The notes below the pieces were generated by a model. It made no database searches and was not told the origin of the DNA. It saw only the letters and a list, made by a program, of their open reading frames with translations. From an uncultured Prevotellaceae bacterium (GTDB taxonomy: Bacteria; Bacteroidota; Bacteroidia; Bacteroidales; Bacteroidaceae): a stretch of DNA of 64,000 nucleotides. Of this stretch, positions 1 through 7,431 are shown piece by piece; position 1 is the first letter of the stretch, and each line of letters starts with the position of its first letter. Location: positions 35,111-99,110 of the forward strand of contig ONMA01000004.1 of assembly GCA_900318815.1 (NCBI GenBank), read 5' to 3'. A program made the position numbers and the translations under genes.

Positions 1-1
1 T

Positions 2-709
2 AGAAAAGTTGTAATGTCTGTGACGGGCATTGCGCTGATCTTGTTCCTGACGTTCCACTGCTGCATGAACATCGTCGCGCTCTTCTCGGCTGAGGGTTAC
101 AACATGATTTGTGAGTTCCTGGGTGCCAACTGGTATGCTGTTGTAGCAACACTTGGCTTGGCTGCCTTGGCAGTGTGTCACATCGTCTTTGCCTTCATTC
201 TGACGGCACAGAACCGCCGTGCCCGTGGCGATAACCGCTACGAGGTGTCGACGACGGTCAACGGCAACAACGTGGCTGAGAAGTGGGCATCGAGCAACAT
301 GCTTGTGCTGGGACTCATCATCCTCATTGGCCTGATTCTCCATCTGGTCAACTTCTGGTACAACATGATGTTTGCCGAGATTGTGGGCATGGTGCCTATG
401 CACAGTCCCTCTGACGGCTTCGCATGGATTGTGGAGACCTTCTCCAACCCCGTCTTCGTGGTCATCTATCTCATCTGGTTCTGCGCCATCTGGTTCCATC
501 TGGCTCATGGCTTCTGGAGTGCTATGCAGACTCTGGGCATCAGCGGCAAAATCTGGCATAAGCGCTGGAACTGCATCGGTCTGATCTACGTCAGCCTGCT
601 CATGCTGGGCTTCACCGTCGTGGCACTGGCCTTCGCCTTCGGTTGCGCTCCTTCGCTGTGCTGTGATGGGGGTGCCTGCTGCGCTGTTGCTGCTCCGTGC
701 TGTCAGTAA
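2..709 (+). CDS. sdhC: Fumarate reductase/succinate dehydrogenase cytochrome b subunit, 5' end cut by window
   Basis: Membrane anchor that passes electrons between quinone and the flavoprotein/iron-sulfur subunits encoded downstream. The frame is open from base 2 and reads RKVV before the ATG at 14; family members have a few more residues before this motif, so the true start is upstream of the window and the ATG at 14 is internal. Five hydrophobic segments lie at about residues 1-24, 39-67, 95-120, 146-173 and 187-210 (counted from base 14), with histidines suited to the two b-hemes of the Wolinella/Bacteroidetes type. The last ~22 residues are odd: seven cysteines, including three CC pairs. 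It is followed after 32 bp by the flavoprotein gene, so they are very probably co-transcribed. Confidence 0.93.
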   Translation, partial: RKVVMSVTGIALILFLTFHCCMNIVALFSAEGYNMICEFLGANWYAVVATLGLAALAVCHIVFAFILTAQNRRARGDNRYEVSTTVNGNNVAEKWASSNMLVLGLIILIGLILHLVNFWYNMMFAEIVGMVPMHSPSDGFAWIVETFSNPVFVVIYLIWFCAIWFHLAHGFWSAMQTLGISGKIWHKRWNCIGLIYVSLLMLGFTVVALAFAFGCAPSLCCDGGACCAVAAPCCQ

Positions 710-741
710 TTAACTGTTAATCTGTAAATCGTAAAAAAACT

Positions 742-2724
742 ATGGCAAATAAAGTAATTGATTCGAAGATTCCCGCAGGACCAGTGCCTGAGAAATGGAA
801 GGAATATAAAGCTCATCAGCGCTTGGTGAACCCCAAGAACAAGCTGAAGCTCGATGTAATCGTTGTTGGCACTGGCCTGGCCGGTGCAAGTGCTGCCGCC
901 AGCCTTGGCGAAATGGGCTTCAACGTGATTAACCTGTGTATTCAGGACTCACCGCGTCGTGCCCACTCTATCGCTGCACAGGGTGGTATCAACGCTGCCA
1001 AGTGCTATCAGAACGATGGCGACTCTGTCTATCGTCTGTTCTACGACACCGTGAAGGGCGGTGACTATCGTGCCCGTGAGGCCAACGTCTATCGTCTGGC
1101 CGAGGTGTCGAACAATATTATTGACCAGTGCGTGGCCCAGGGCGTTCCCTTTGCCCGTGAGTATGGCGGCATGCTGGCCAACCGCTCGTTCGGTGGTGCC
1201 CAGGTGAGCCGTACCTTCTACGCCAAGGGTCAGACGGGTCAGCAGCTGCTGCTCGGTGCCTACAGCTCGCTGAGCTGCCAGGTGCAGGCCGGCAAGGTGA
1301 AGCTCTACACCCGCTACGAGATGGAAGATGTGGTCATCGTCGATGGTCGCGCCCGTGGTATCATTGCCAAGGACCTCTGCACAGGCAAGCTGGTTCGCTT
1401 CAGCGCCAACGCCGTGGTCATCGCTACCGGCGGTTATGGCAACACCTATTTCCTCTCGACCAACGCCATGGGTTGCAACTGCACCGCTGCCGTGCAGTGC
1501 TATCGCAAGGGTGCTTACTTTGCAAATCCCTCTTACGTGCAGATTCACCCCACCTGTATTCCCGTTCACGGCGACAAGCAGTCGAAACTGACGCTGATGT
1601 CGGAGTCACTGCGTAACGACGGACGTATCTGGGTGCCCAAGAAGATTGAGGACGCCAAGGCTCTGCAGGAAGGCAAGAAGCAGGGTTGGGAGATTCCCGA
1701 GGAGGATCGCGACTACTATCTGGAGCGCCGCTATCCCGCCTTCGGTAACCTCGTGCCCCGCGACGTTGCCTCGCGTGCCGCTAAGGAGCGTTGCGACAAG
1801 GGCTTCGGCGTGAACAACACTGGTCTGGCTGTGTTCCTCGACTTCTCGGAGTCTATCAACCGCCTCGGCCTTGACATCATCATGCAGCGTTACGGCAACC
1901 TCTTCGAGATGTATGAGGAGATTACCGACGTGTTCCCCGGCGACCTTGCCAACGAAATCAACGGCGTGAAGTACTACAAGCCGATGATGATTTATCCCGC
2001 CATCCACTACACGATGGGCGGTATCTGGGTCGACTATGAACTGCAGACCTCTATCCCCGGCCTGTTCGCTATCGGCGAGTGCAACTTCTCCGACCACGGT
2101 GCCAACCGACTCGGTGCTTCGGCCCTGATGCAGGGTCTGGCCGACGGCTACTTCGTGCTGCCTTACACCATCCAGAACTACCTGGCCGACCAGGCCATCT
2201 GGGGCAAGATCAGCACCGACCGTCCTGAGTTTGACGAGGCTGAGAAGAAGGTGAATGCCGAAATGGATCGTCTGCTCAACATCAAGGGCAAGCGCTCGGT
2301 CGACTCTATCCACAAGGAGCTGGGTCACATCATGTGGGAGTATGTAGGCATGGGCCGCACCGCTGAGGGCCTGAAGACGGGTCTGAAGAAGATGCACGAC
2401 CTGGAGAAGGAGTTTGATACGAACCTCTTCGTGCCCGGCTCTAAGGAAGGCCTGAACATCGAGCTTGACAAGGCTATCCACCTCCGCGACTTCTTCACCA
2501 TGGGTCAGCTCGTGGCTTTCGACGCCCTTTCGCGCAACGAGAGCTGCGGTGGTCACTTCCGCGAGGAGTACCAGACCGAGGAAGGCGAGGCCAAGCGCGA
2601 CGACGCAAACTACTTCTACGTAGGATGCTGGGAGTACAAAGGCAAGGGCAATGAGCCCGAGCTCATCAAGGAGCCGCTGGAGTACGAGGCTATTAAGGTT
2701 CAAACCAGAAATTATAAGAATTGA
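742..2724 (+). CDS. sdhA: Fumarate reductase/succinate dehydrogenase flavoprotein subunit
   Basis: Catalytic subunit interconverting fumarate and succinate on the cytoplasmic face of the membrane; in gut Bacteroidales it normally runs toward succinate. The 660-residue length fits the family. Visible motifs are the dinucleotide-binding [19 protein letters not shown] near residue 41, the HSIAAQGG segment carrying the histidine that covalently binds FAD, an HPT substrate-site motif, [10 protein letters not shown], and [15 protein letters not shown] near the FAD-binding end. The start ATG follows an A-rich leader typical of Bacteroidetes. The iron-sulfur gene normally comes directly next, but here an unrelated small gene is interposed. 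Confidence 0.97.
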   Translation: MANKVIDSKIPAGPVPEKWKEYKAHQRLVNPKNKLKLDVIVVGTGLAGASAAASLGEMGFNVINLCIQDSPRRAHSIAAQGGINAAKCYQNDGDSVYRLFYDTVKGGDYRAREANVYRLAEVSNNIIDQCVAQGVPFAREYGGMLANRSFGGAQVSRTFYAKGQTGQQLLLGAYSSLSCQVQAGKVKLYTRYEMEDVVIVDGRARGIIAKDLCTGKLVRFSANAVVIATGGYGNTYFLSTNAMGCNCTAAVQCYRKGAYFANPSYVQIHPTCIPVHGDKQSKLTLMSESLRNDGRIWVPKKIEDAKALQEGKKQGWEIPEEDRDYYLERRYPAFGNLVPRDVASRAAKERCDKGFGVNNTGLAVFLDFSESINRLGLDIIMQRYGNLFEMYEEITDVFPGDLANEINGVKYYKPMMIYPAIHYTMGGIWVDYELQTSIPGLFAIGECNFSDHGANRLGASALMQGLADGYFVLPYTIQNYLADQAIWGKISTDRPEFDEAEKKVNAEMDRLLNIKGKRSVDSIHKELGHIMWEYVGMGRTAEGLKTGLKKMHDLEKEFDTNLFVPGSKEGLNIELDKAIHLRDFFTMGQLVAFDALSRNESCGGHFREEYQTEEGEAKRDDANYFYVGCWEYKGKGNEPELIKEPLEYEAIKVQTRNYKN

Positions 2725-2743
2725 TTTAGTAAATTAGGATATT

Positions 2744-2763
2744 GGTCGTTTAGTCGTTTAGGG
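2744..2763. repeat. Left arm of repeat around the four-helix-bundle gene
   Basis: The arm reads GGTCGTTTAGTCGTTTAGGG. Its reverse complement resembles the CCAAACGACTAATCCC-type units just after the downstream gene (3161-3243), so the small gene is bracketed by related inverted sequences. Confidence 0.6.
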
Positions 2764-2772
2764 ATATTAGAT

Positions 2773-3156
2773 ATGGAGACGCATAAGGACCTGCGAGTTT
2801 GGCAACAGAGCATTGAGATGGTCACATCTATATATAAGATGACTAAGGCCTTTCCAAAGGACGAAATCTTTGGACTGGTCTCTCAGATGCGCCGCGCCGC
2901 CGTCTCTGTCCCCTCCAACATCGCCGAAGGCTATGCACGGGGTACGGACAAAGAGACGTTGCATTTCCTGCGTATCTCTTCTGGCTCAATGTCCGAGATT
3001 GAGACTCAGTTGATGTTGAGTCTGAAATTAGGATATATCGGTCAGGAAACTTACAGCGAACTGTCAGAGCAGATAACATCTGTATGGAAGCAGTTGAACG
3101 CTTTAATAAGCTCCATAAAGAAGAGGCTTAGTCCGCAAGACCAGCTACCATTCTAA
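2773..3156 (+). CDS. Four-helix-bundle protein (23S rRNA intervening-sequence protein family)
   Basis: 127 residues, the usual length of the TIGR02436/S23 four-helix-bundle family, which is best known as the ORF inside intervening sequences of 23S rRNA genes. Hallmarks seen are KDLRVWQQSIEM at the N-terminus and the conserved RRAAVSVPSNIAEGYARG segment around residues 41-58, followed by two further amphipathic helices. Biochemical function is unknown. It is interposed between the flavoprotein and iron-sulfur genes, 48 bp after the first and 87 bp before the second, on the same strand, and is flanked by inverted CCAAACGACC-type repeats. This suggests insertion as a small mobile cassette that is carried without breaking the operon. 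Confidence 0.88.
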   Translation: METHKDLRVWQQSIEMVTSIYKMTKAFPKDEIFGLVSQMRRAAVSVPSNIAEGYARGTDKETLHFLRISSGSMSEIETQLMLSLKLGYIGQETYSELSEQITSVWKQLNALISSIKKRLSPQDQLPF

Positions 3157-3160
3157 CTTT

Positions 3161-3243
3161 CCCAAACGACCAAACAACTAATCCCCCAAAGGACCAATTC
3201 CCCAAACGACCAAACGACTAATCCCCCAAACGACCAAACAACT
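3161..3243. repeat. Imperfect tandem repeat, right arm of the four-helix-bundle cassette
   Basis: About four imperfect copies of a ~23 bp unit of the form CCCAAACGACCAAACAACTA fill the whole gap up to the ATG of the iron-sulfur gene. The arm before the small gene (2744-2763) has the reverse-complement sequence. The gap shows no promoter. Confidence 0.75.
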
Positions 3244-4002
3244 ATGGCAAAAAATATAAGCTTTACAATAAAGTTCTGGCGCCAGAACGGCCCCAAGGAC
3301 CAGGGACATTTCGATACGCACGAAATGCACGACATTCCCGATGACACCTCCTTCCTGGAGATGCTCGATATTCTGAACGAGGAACTCATTAACGAAGGCA
3401 AGGAACCTTTCGTGTTCGACCACGACTGCCGCGAGGGTATCTGCGGCATGTGCTCACTCTACATCAATGGTACGCCTCACGGCAAGACCGAGCGTGGAGC
3501 CACCACCTGTCAGCTCTACATGCGCCGCTTCAACGATGGCGACGTCATCACCGTGGAGCCTTGGCGCTCGGCTGCTTTCCCCGTCATCAAGGACTGTATG
3601 GTTGACCGCGGTGCCTTCGATAAGATCATCCAGGCCGGCGGCTACACCACCATCCGCACTGGTCAGGCCCAGGATGCCAACGCCATCCTCATCCCCAAGG
3701 AGGATGCTGACGAGGCTATGGACTGCGCCAGCTGCATCGGTTGTGGCGCTTGCGTCGCCGCTTGTAAGAACGGCTCTGCCATGCTCTTCGTGTCGTCGAA
3801 GGTCAGCCAGCTCGCCCTGCTTCCCCAGGGTCGCGTAGAGGCTGCCCGCCGCGTGAAGAACATGATTGCCAAGATGGACGAGCTGGGCTTCGGCAACTGC
3901 ACCAACACCCGTGCCTGCGAGGCCGTCTGCCCGAAGAACGAGACCATCGCCAACATCGCCCGCCTGAACCGCGAGATGATCAAGGCCAAGCTCGCCGACT
4001 AA
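3244..4002 (+). CDS. sdhB: Fumarate reductase/succinate dehydrogenase iron-sulfur subunit
   Basis: Electron-transfer subunit linking the flavoprotein to the cytochrome b anchor. Its 252 residues carry the plant-type [2Fe-2S] motif [16 protein letters not shown] near residues 60-75, the first ferredoxin-like cluster motif [17 protein letters not shown] near 161-177, and a second set, [15 protein letters not shown], near 219-233. Together these bind the usual 2Fe-2S, 4Fe-4S and 3Fe-4S centres. Translation begins immediately after the tandem repeat with no clear ribosome site. It is the last gene of the operon and is followed by a strong hairpin. Confidence 0.96.
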   Translation: MAKNISFTIKFWRQNGPKDQGHFDTHEMHDIPDDTSFLEMLDILNEELINEGKEPFVFDHDCREGICGMCSLYINGTPHGKTERGATTCQLYMRRFNDGDVITVEPWRSAAFPVIKDCMVDRGAFDKIIQAGGYTTIRTGQAQDANAILIPKEDADEAMDCASCIGCGACVAACKNGSAMLFVSSKVSQLALLPQGRVEAARRVKNMIAKMDELGFGNCTNTRACEAVCPKNETIANIARLNREMIKAKLAD

Positions 4003-4024
4003 TTGCACCACCATTATCTATAAT

Positions 4025-4059
4025 AAGAGCGCCGCAGGGAAGAAACCTGCGGCGCTCTT
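4025..4059 (+). terminator. Hairpin terminator after the fumarate reductase operon
   Basis: A perfect 14 bp stem (AAGAGCGCCGCAGG with CCTGCGGCGCTCTT) and a 7-nt loop start 23 bases after the iron-sulfur gene stop. The following sequence is only moderately T-rich. Confidence 0.8.
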
Positions 4060-4083
4060 GTTCTGCCTGTTGCTATCCTTTCG

Positions 4084-4149
4084 TTCTGCATGTTGCTGTG
4101 TCACAGCAACAAACTGTTCTGCATGTTGCTGTGTCACAGCAACAAACTT
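4084..4149. repeat. Two tandem 33 bp REP-like units with a perfect palindrome
   Basis: Two nearly identical 33 bp units each contain the 19-base palindrome GTTGCTGTGTCACAGCAAC (4092-4110 and 4125-4143). A degenerate partial unit precedes them at 4061-4083. They lie just beyond the 3' end of the RAYT-like transposase gene, the arrangement expected for REP sequences and their cognate transposase. Confidence 0.8.
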
Positions 4150-4162
4150 TACGGAAATCCTC

Positions 4163-5176
4163 TCACCCCTCGCAAATCCTTCTCGCCATTTCGTTCAGCT
4201 CCAAGCACTGCCCCCTCTTAATCGTTATCTTTTCATTATGATGCTCCCAAGGAGCCAGAATCAGCAGCTGTCCTCTGGCGCAGGCATCCATCCTCATGCC
4301 TCCGGGCTTTGCCAAATCCGTAAAACCATTCTCCTGTAGATAAATCAGCGGCAGCCCTTCCTCGAATGCCGCCCTCAGGATGGCCTTCTCGCCTTTTGAG
4401 ATAGCTGGCGACACCAATACCGCCCCTTGCCTTGCAGCCCTAAGACACTCATTCATCTTCGTTTTTAGCTCCTCCTCGCCAATACTTCTCGAGCACTGCA
4501 CCTGCAGTCTCAACGGCCTTTCCAATAAAAACCGATTGCCGATAGCCGAAAAGCTAAGCTCACCAAACCTCAGTCCCCTCTGTACCCTGAACAAATCAGG
4601 ATTCTCCCGCTTCATCAATAGCCGCCGAGGGTTATCCTTCAGGTAGTTCAGCCATCGCTGCAACTGCCCTTCCCTCAGCAATATCTGGTCGTTAAAGCCC
4701 TTCGCAAAGAGCAGCCCGTTCGCGCGGCTTTGCTCTGCATGTTGCTGTGCCACAGCAACAAACTCTTCGGGCATCACCTCCCTGAACGCCTTGTTGCAGG
4801 CCTGCTTCACCCCCAGTAGCACCTTCCCTAATGGTTTCTCCATTCGCTCCTTCACAAACAGGATGGCGTGCAGATGGTCAGGCATCATCTGTAGTGCCAC
4901 CACCTTCACCTTCGGATGATGGTTGCCTATCGTTTGCCATATCTGCTCTATGACCTCTCCTAATGGCGACAGTGCAATATGGGGTACCTCCAGCGACGGC
5001 TCCACAGCCTCACTGTGTCCCACCACCTGCCCAAACAGCGGCTTCCGTCCTTCTGTCACCATCGTTATCATGTACATCCGCCGCGCCATGTAGTCATTAT
5101 CCACACAGCGCCGCTGCATCGAGGCTTTCTTCTCGCCCGCAAATGCCTTCTGGCTTTCAAATGTTGCTCTATCCAT
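4163..5176 (-). CDS. RAYT-like Y1 transposase with extra C-terminal domain
   Basis: 337 residues. The N-terminal half is a Y1/HUH nuclease of the REP-associated tyrosine transposase group: the hydrophobic strand and MMPDHLHAILFV put the metal-binding HLH at residues 101-103, and the likely nucleophile is Tyr178 in LNYLKDNPRR. The last ~100 residues are extra: an AARQGAVLVSPAISKGEKA segment, then ENGF, LLILAPWE and a CLELNEMA segment. The same order occurs in the second transposase of this window (25679-26842). I infer a Rossmann/SLOG-like (DprA-like) fold from this pattern, without proof. A -7 box (TAACTTTG, minus strand, 5191-5198) lies just upstream. The coding region itself holds a third copy of the REP palindrome. 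Confidence 0.85.
   Translation of the reverse strand: MDRATFESQKAFAGEKKASMQRRCVDNDYMARRMYMITMVTEGRKPLFGQVVGHSEAVEPSLEVPHIALSPLGEVIEQIWQTIGNHHPKVKVVALQMMPDHLHAILFVKERMEKPLGKVLLGVKQACNKAFREVMPEEFVAVAQQHAEQSRANGLLFAKGFNDQILLREGQLQRWLNYLKDNPRRLLMKRENPDLFRVQRGLRFGELSFSAIGNRFLLERPLRLQVQCSRSIGEEELKTKMNECLRAARQGAVLVSPAISKGEKAILRAAFEEGLPLIYLQENGFTDLAKPGGMRMDACARGQLLILAPWEHHNEKITIKRGQCLELNEMARRICEG
4733..4765. repeat. REP-like palindrome copy inside the transposase coding region
   Basis: The palindrome GTTGCTGTGCCACAGCAAC (4741-4759) with matching flanks is a third copy of the units at 4084-4149. It encodes part of the VAQQHAEQ segment of the transposase. Confidence 0.75.
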
Positions 5177-5274
5177 CTTACTCTTTTTTGCAAAGTTACG
5201 AAATTTTCTTTATCTTCTTTTGCCCTTTCGAGAAGATTTTGTAAATTTGTCCACAAATTATCAAATAACGCGAA
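5164..5274. repeat. ~110 bp direct repeat, copy 1, with divergent promoters
   Basis: This segment begins in the first codons of the transposase gene and ends just before the EamA start; a second copy is at 6196-6304. It carries a leftward -7 box (CAAAGTTA at 5191-5198, reverse of TAACTTTG) for the transposase and a rightward one (TAAATTTG at 5242-5249) for the permease. Confidence 0.85.
5242..5249 (+). promoter_or_regulatory. -7 promoter box for the EamA gene
   Basis: TAAATTTG matches the Bacteroidetes TAnnTTTG consensus 26 bases before the proposed TTG start at 5276. This excludes the far-upstream ATG of the open frame at 4979 as the start. Confidence 0.6.
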
Positions 5275-5275
5275 A

Positions 5276-6181
5276 TTGCAGAAAAGTATAAAACGATATC
5301 TTCCACATCTTGTTGCGTTCGTGGTGGTAGCCATCTGGGGGTCTACCTTTGTGTTTACCAAGCTATTGCTGCTTGGTGGACTGACGGCGGCGCAGATATT
5401 CATTCTGCGCTTCATCATGGCATACGTCTTGTTGCTGGGCTACTGTCTGCTGAAGGGAATCCGCTGGCTATCCAATTCCTGGCGCGACGAACTGCTGATG
5501 GCGGCATTGGGTGTGACAGGAGGCTCGCTTTATTTTCTGACAGAAAACTCAGCGATGAACTACACCACCACCACCAATACCAGCATCATCGTCAGCCTGT
5601 GTCCGCTCTTTGCGTCGGCCATCATCGGGCTTTTCTATAAGGCAGAACGGTTGAGTCGGCTGCAAGCCTTTGGTACGCTGATGGCGGCAGCCGGAGTCGT
5701 GGTCGTTGTGATGAACGGACATTTCGTGCTTCATCTCTCGCCGCGAGGCGATTTGCTGGCTTTTGCTGCCTGTTTATGTTGGGCGTTTTACAGTCTGCTG
5801 ATGATTCCAGCCAATGAGCGCTACGATACGATGTTCATCACGCGTAAAGTGTTTTTTTACGGTCTTGTCTCGATGATTCCTTATTTTATAGTAAATCCAG
5901 CGTTGAACGTTCATCTGCTATTTGCAAAGCCTCAGATGCTGTGGAACTTGCTGTTCCTGGGATGTGTAGCTTCCATGATTTGCTTCTTGGCGTGGAACTG
6001 GGTCTTGAAGCAGTTAGGTGCCGTAGTAGCTACCAACTATGTCTATCTGAATCCAGTCACCACTATAGTCTTTGCTTGGTTCGTTCTTGGCGAGCCGATC
6101 ACGTTGTGGTTTATTCTTGGTACCCTGTTCATCCTGCTTGGGATGTTTTTGGCAGACCACACCCGGTCAGGCATTAGTTGA
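5276..6181 (+). CDS. EamA/DMT-family permease
   Basis: Inner-membrane transporter of the drug/metabolite superfamily; substrate not predictable. The open frame extends back to 4979, but that part overlaps the transposase gene and its promoter and encodes a non-membrane tail. I take the in-frame TTG at 5276, which gives 301 residues, about ten membrane segments and the normal family length. Two internal EamA repeats are visible: VAIWGSTFVFTKLLLLGGL near residue 15, and PRGDLLAFAACLCWAFYSLL near 150, ending with VVATNYVYLNPVTTIVFAWF and the LGEPIT motif. The gene lies precisely between two copies of a ~110 bp repeat, so it may have arrived as a cassette. The TTG start is inferred. Confidence 0.85.
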   Translation: MQKSIKRYLPHLVAFVVVAIWGSTFVFTKLLLLGGLTAAQIFILRFIMAYVLLLGYCLLKGIRWLSNSWRDELLMAALGVTGGSLYFLTENSAMNYTTTTNTSIIVSLCPLFASAIIGLFYKAERLSRLQAFGTLMAAAGVVVVVMNGHFVLHLSPRGDLLAFAACLCWAFYSLLMIPANERYDTMFITRKVFFYGLVSMIPYFIVNPALNVHLLFAKPQMLWNLLFLGCVASMICFLAWNWVLKQLGAVVATNYVYLNPVTTIVFAWFVLGEPITLWFILGTLFILLGMFLADHTRSGIS

Positions 6182-6195
6182 ATGGGGTTCAAACT

Positions 6196-6304
6196 TTGCT
6201 CTATCCATCATACTATTTTTGGAAAGTTACGAATTTTTCTTTATCTTCTTTTGTCCTTTCGAGAAGATTTCGTATATTTGCCCTCAAATTATCAAATAAC
6301 TCGA
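6196..6304. repeat. ~110 bp direct repeat, copy 2
   Basis: Resembles 5164-5274 over its full length with a handful of changes. It retains the first five codons of the transposase (reverse strand MDRAx) with no transposase gene attached, so it is a remnant or duplicate of that gene's 5' end. The leftward promoter box is damaged (GAAAGTTA for CAAAGTTA), while the rightward box TATATTTG (6273-6280) is intact and can serve the next genes. Confidence 0.85.
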
Positions 6305-6309
6305 AGTTA

Positions 6310-6396
6310 AACCCTTTTAAACAGATTTGCCAATGAAATAGAAGCAGAACGAATGTAACGCTACTGACCCGACGGATGAGGCTCAGCCTCGCGGGG
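6310..6396 (+). repeat. 87 bp direct repeat, copy 1 (possible structured RNA)
   Basis: Matches 7219-7305 at 85 of 87 positions. It contains a small stem (GAGG with CCTC at 6378-6390) inside a CCCG/CGGG outer pairing. In copy 2 a C-to-T change turns a G-C pair into G-T, which keeps the stem. The two copies bracket the antitoxin-like and MNT/HEPN genes. It lies in the leader of the 76-residue gene. Confidence 0.8.
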
Positions 6397-6432
6397 GCAC
6401 AGAGGTTTAATTAACAAAAAAGATAAAGAATT

Positions 6433-6663
6433 ATGTCGTATAGCCAATTAGCACAACTAGAACTAATGAATGCTCTTAATAATATCAACTCTGAAGAAGA
6501 GTTGAACGAATTTAAGGACGTGGTGGCCCGTTTCTTTGCTCAAAAGGCTCAGAAAGCCATCGATGACTTATGGGACAAAGGATATATTAACGATGAAACG
6601 ATAGAACAATGGGGTGCTGAGCACATGCGCACTCCCTACAGATATGCGGCGAATCGTTTGTAA
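6433..6663 (+). CDS. Small antitoxin-like protein
   Basis: 76 residues, largely helical and charged (EEELNEFKDVVARFF, then KAIDDLWDKGYINDETIEQW), ending in a RTPYRYAANR tail. From memory, proteins of this type in Bacteroidales usually precede a PIN-domain toxin gene, but that assignment is recollection and not something the sequence proves. No toxin gene follows in the same frame or strand before the next promoter (TATATTTG at 6712-6719), so it may be an orphan. It sits between the two 87 bp repeats. The start ATG lies 153 bases after the -7 box in the ~110 bp repeat. Confidence 0.6.
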   Translation: MSYSQLAQLELMNALNNINSEEELNEFKDVVARFFAQKAQKAIDDLWDKGYINDETIEQWGAEHMRTPYRYAANRL

Positions 6664-6711
6664 AGTTACGAATTTTATCGTGACTTTATTCGTTAATTCG
6701 GAAATTATTCG

Positions 6712-6719
6712 TATATTTG
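6712..6719 (+). promoter_or_regulatory. -7 promoter box for the MNT gene
   Basis: TATATTTG lies 32 bases before the ATG at 6752 and fits the Bacteroidetes consensus, so the MNT/HEPN pair has its own promoter. Confidence 0.6.
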
Positions 6720-6751
6720 CGGTCGAAAGACGTTGAAAACGATAAAAGCAG

Positions 6752-7078
6752 ATGTCTATGGGAGACAATAAACGAACACAAATCATCAGTTTGATTCGCG
6801 ATACAATTCGAGCATCAGAGCCTACTGCACAAATCATTCTCTATGGTTCGCGTGCTCGCGGTGATGCCCGTGAGGACAGCGATTGGGATGTATTGGCTAT
6901 AGTTGACAAACCACGTCTTACGTTGAAAGATCGTAGCAATCTTCAGTATCCTATATGGGATAAGGGACTTGAATTAGGTGAAGAAATCAACGTTTTTCCT
7001 TATACTCGTAAGCAGTGGGAAGATGGACCCCTTACGCTTTTCAAACATAATGTTATGACAGAGGGTATTGCAATATGA
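6752..7078 (+). CDS. Minimal nucleotidyltransferase (MNT) antitoxin
   Basis: 108 residues of the MNT family, the antitoxin half of HEPN/MNT toxin-antitoxin pairs; studied members inactivate the HEPN RNase by AMPylating it. The catalytic signature is complete: LYGSRARGDAREDSDWDVL near residues 31-49, giving the GS and DxD metal-binding residues, with the third acidic residue likely in EEINVF. The stop TGA overlaps the ATG of the adjoining HEPN remnant as ATATGA, the normal coupled arrangement. The antitoxin is intact although its partner is not. Confidence 0.88.
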   Translation: MSMGDNKRTQIISLIRDTIRASEPTAQIILYGSRARGDAREDSDWDVLAIVDKPRLTLKDRSNLQYPIWDKGLELGEEINVFPYTRKQWEDGPLTLFKHNVMTEGIAI

Positions 7079-7205
7079 GTCTATCGAACTTCGTCACGAA
7101 GGCGATTATGAAGACTTTATTGATGTGGAACGTGCGGACATAGAGGAATACATTCCACGAGTAAAAGAACTTGTCGAGAAACTGAAGAGTCTTGTAGAGA
7201 AATAA
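7075..7205 (+). pseudogene. HEPN toxin gene remnant (internal deletion)
   Basis: The normal HEPN start is present (ATG overlapping the MNT stop, reading MSLS), but that frame soon stops. A second frame then encodes LRHEGDYEDFIDVERADI followed by EEYIPRVKELVEKLKSL and a stop at 7203-7205, which is the C-terminal end of a HEPN protein. About three quarters of the expected ~130-residue protein, including the region that carries the catalytic RxxxxxH motif in this family, is missing. I infer one internal deletion with loss of frame. Confidence 0.75.
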
Positions 7206-7218
7206 TATGATAATGTAT

Positions 7219-7305
7219 AACCCTTTTAAACCGATTTGCCAATGAAATAGAAGCAGAACGAATGTAACGCTACTGACCCGACGGATGAGGCTCAGCTTCG
7301 CGGGG
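7219..7305 (+). repeat. 87 bp direct repeat, copy 2
   Basis: Second copy of 6310-6396, directly after the HEPN remnant, with two substitutions. One lies in a stem and keeps pairing as G-T. The block between the copies is 822 bp. Confidence 0.8.
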
Positions 7306-7365
7306 TCTCAAAGATTTTAATAAACCAAATTATTAACTTACAGATTAGCGTTTCTGTTCTTTGCT

Positions 7366-7392
7366 GCGCAAAGCGACCTTTGGGTCGAGCGC
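7366..7392 (+). other. Stem-loop upstream of the long-hairpin RNA
   Basis: CGACC-TTT-GGTCG inside an outer GCGC/GCGC pairing. It may be part of the same structured transcript as 7432-7553. Confidence 0.4.
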
Positions 7393-7431
7393 GTACTTAT
7401 ACATAGATATTGAGCTTTTGCTCTTGTTCTT

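Noticed and set aside
4979-5275. N-terminal extension of the EamA permease
   Set aside because: It overlaps the transposase coding region and promoter and encodes no membrane segment.
6310-7305. Integron attC sites
   Set aside because: The 87 bp repeats lack the paired R and L boxes of attC and there is no integrase in the window.
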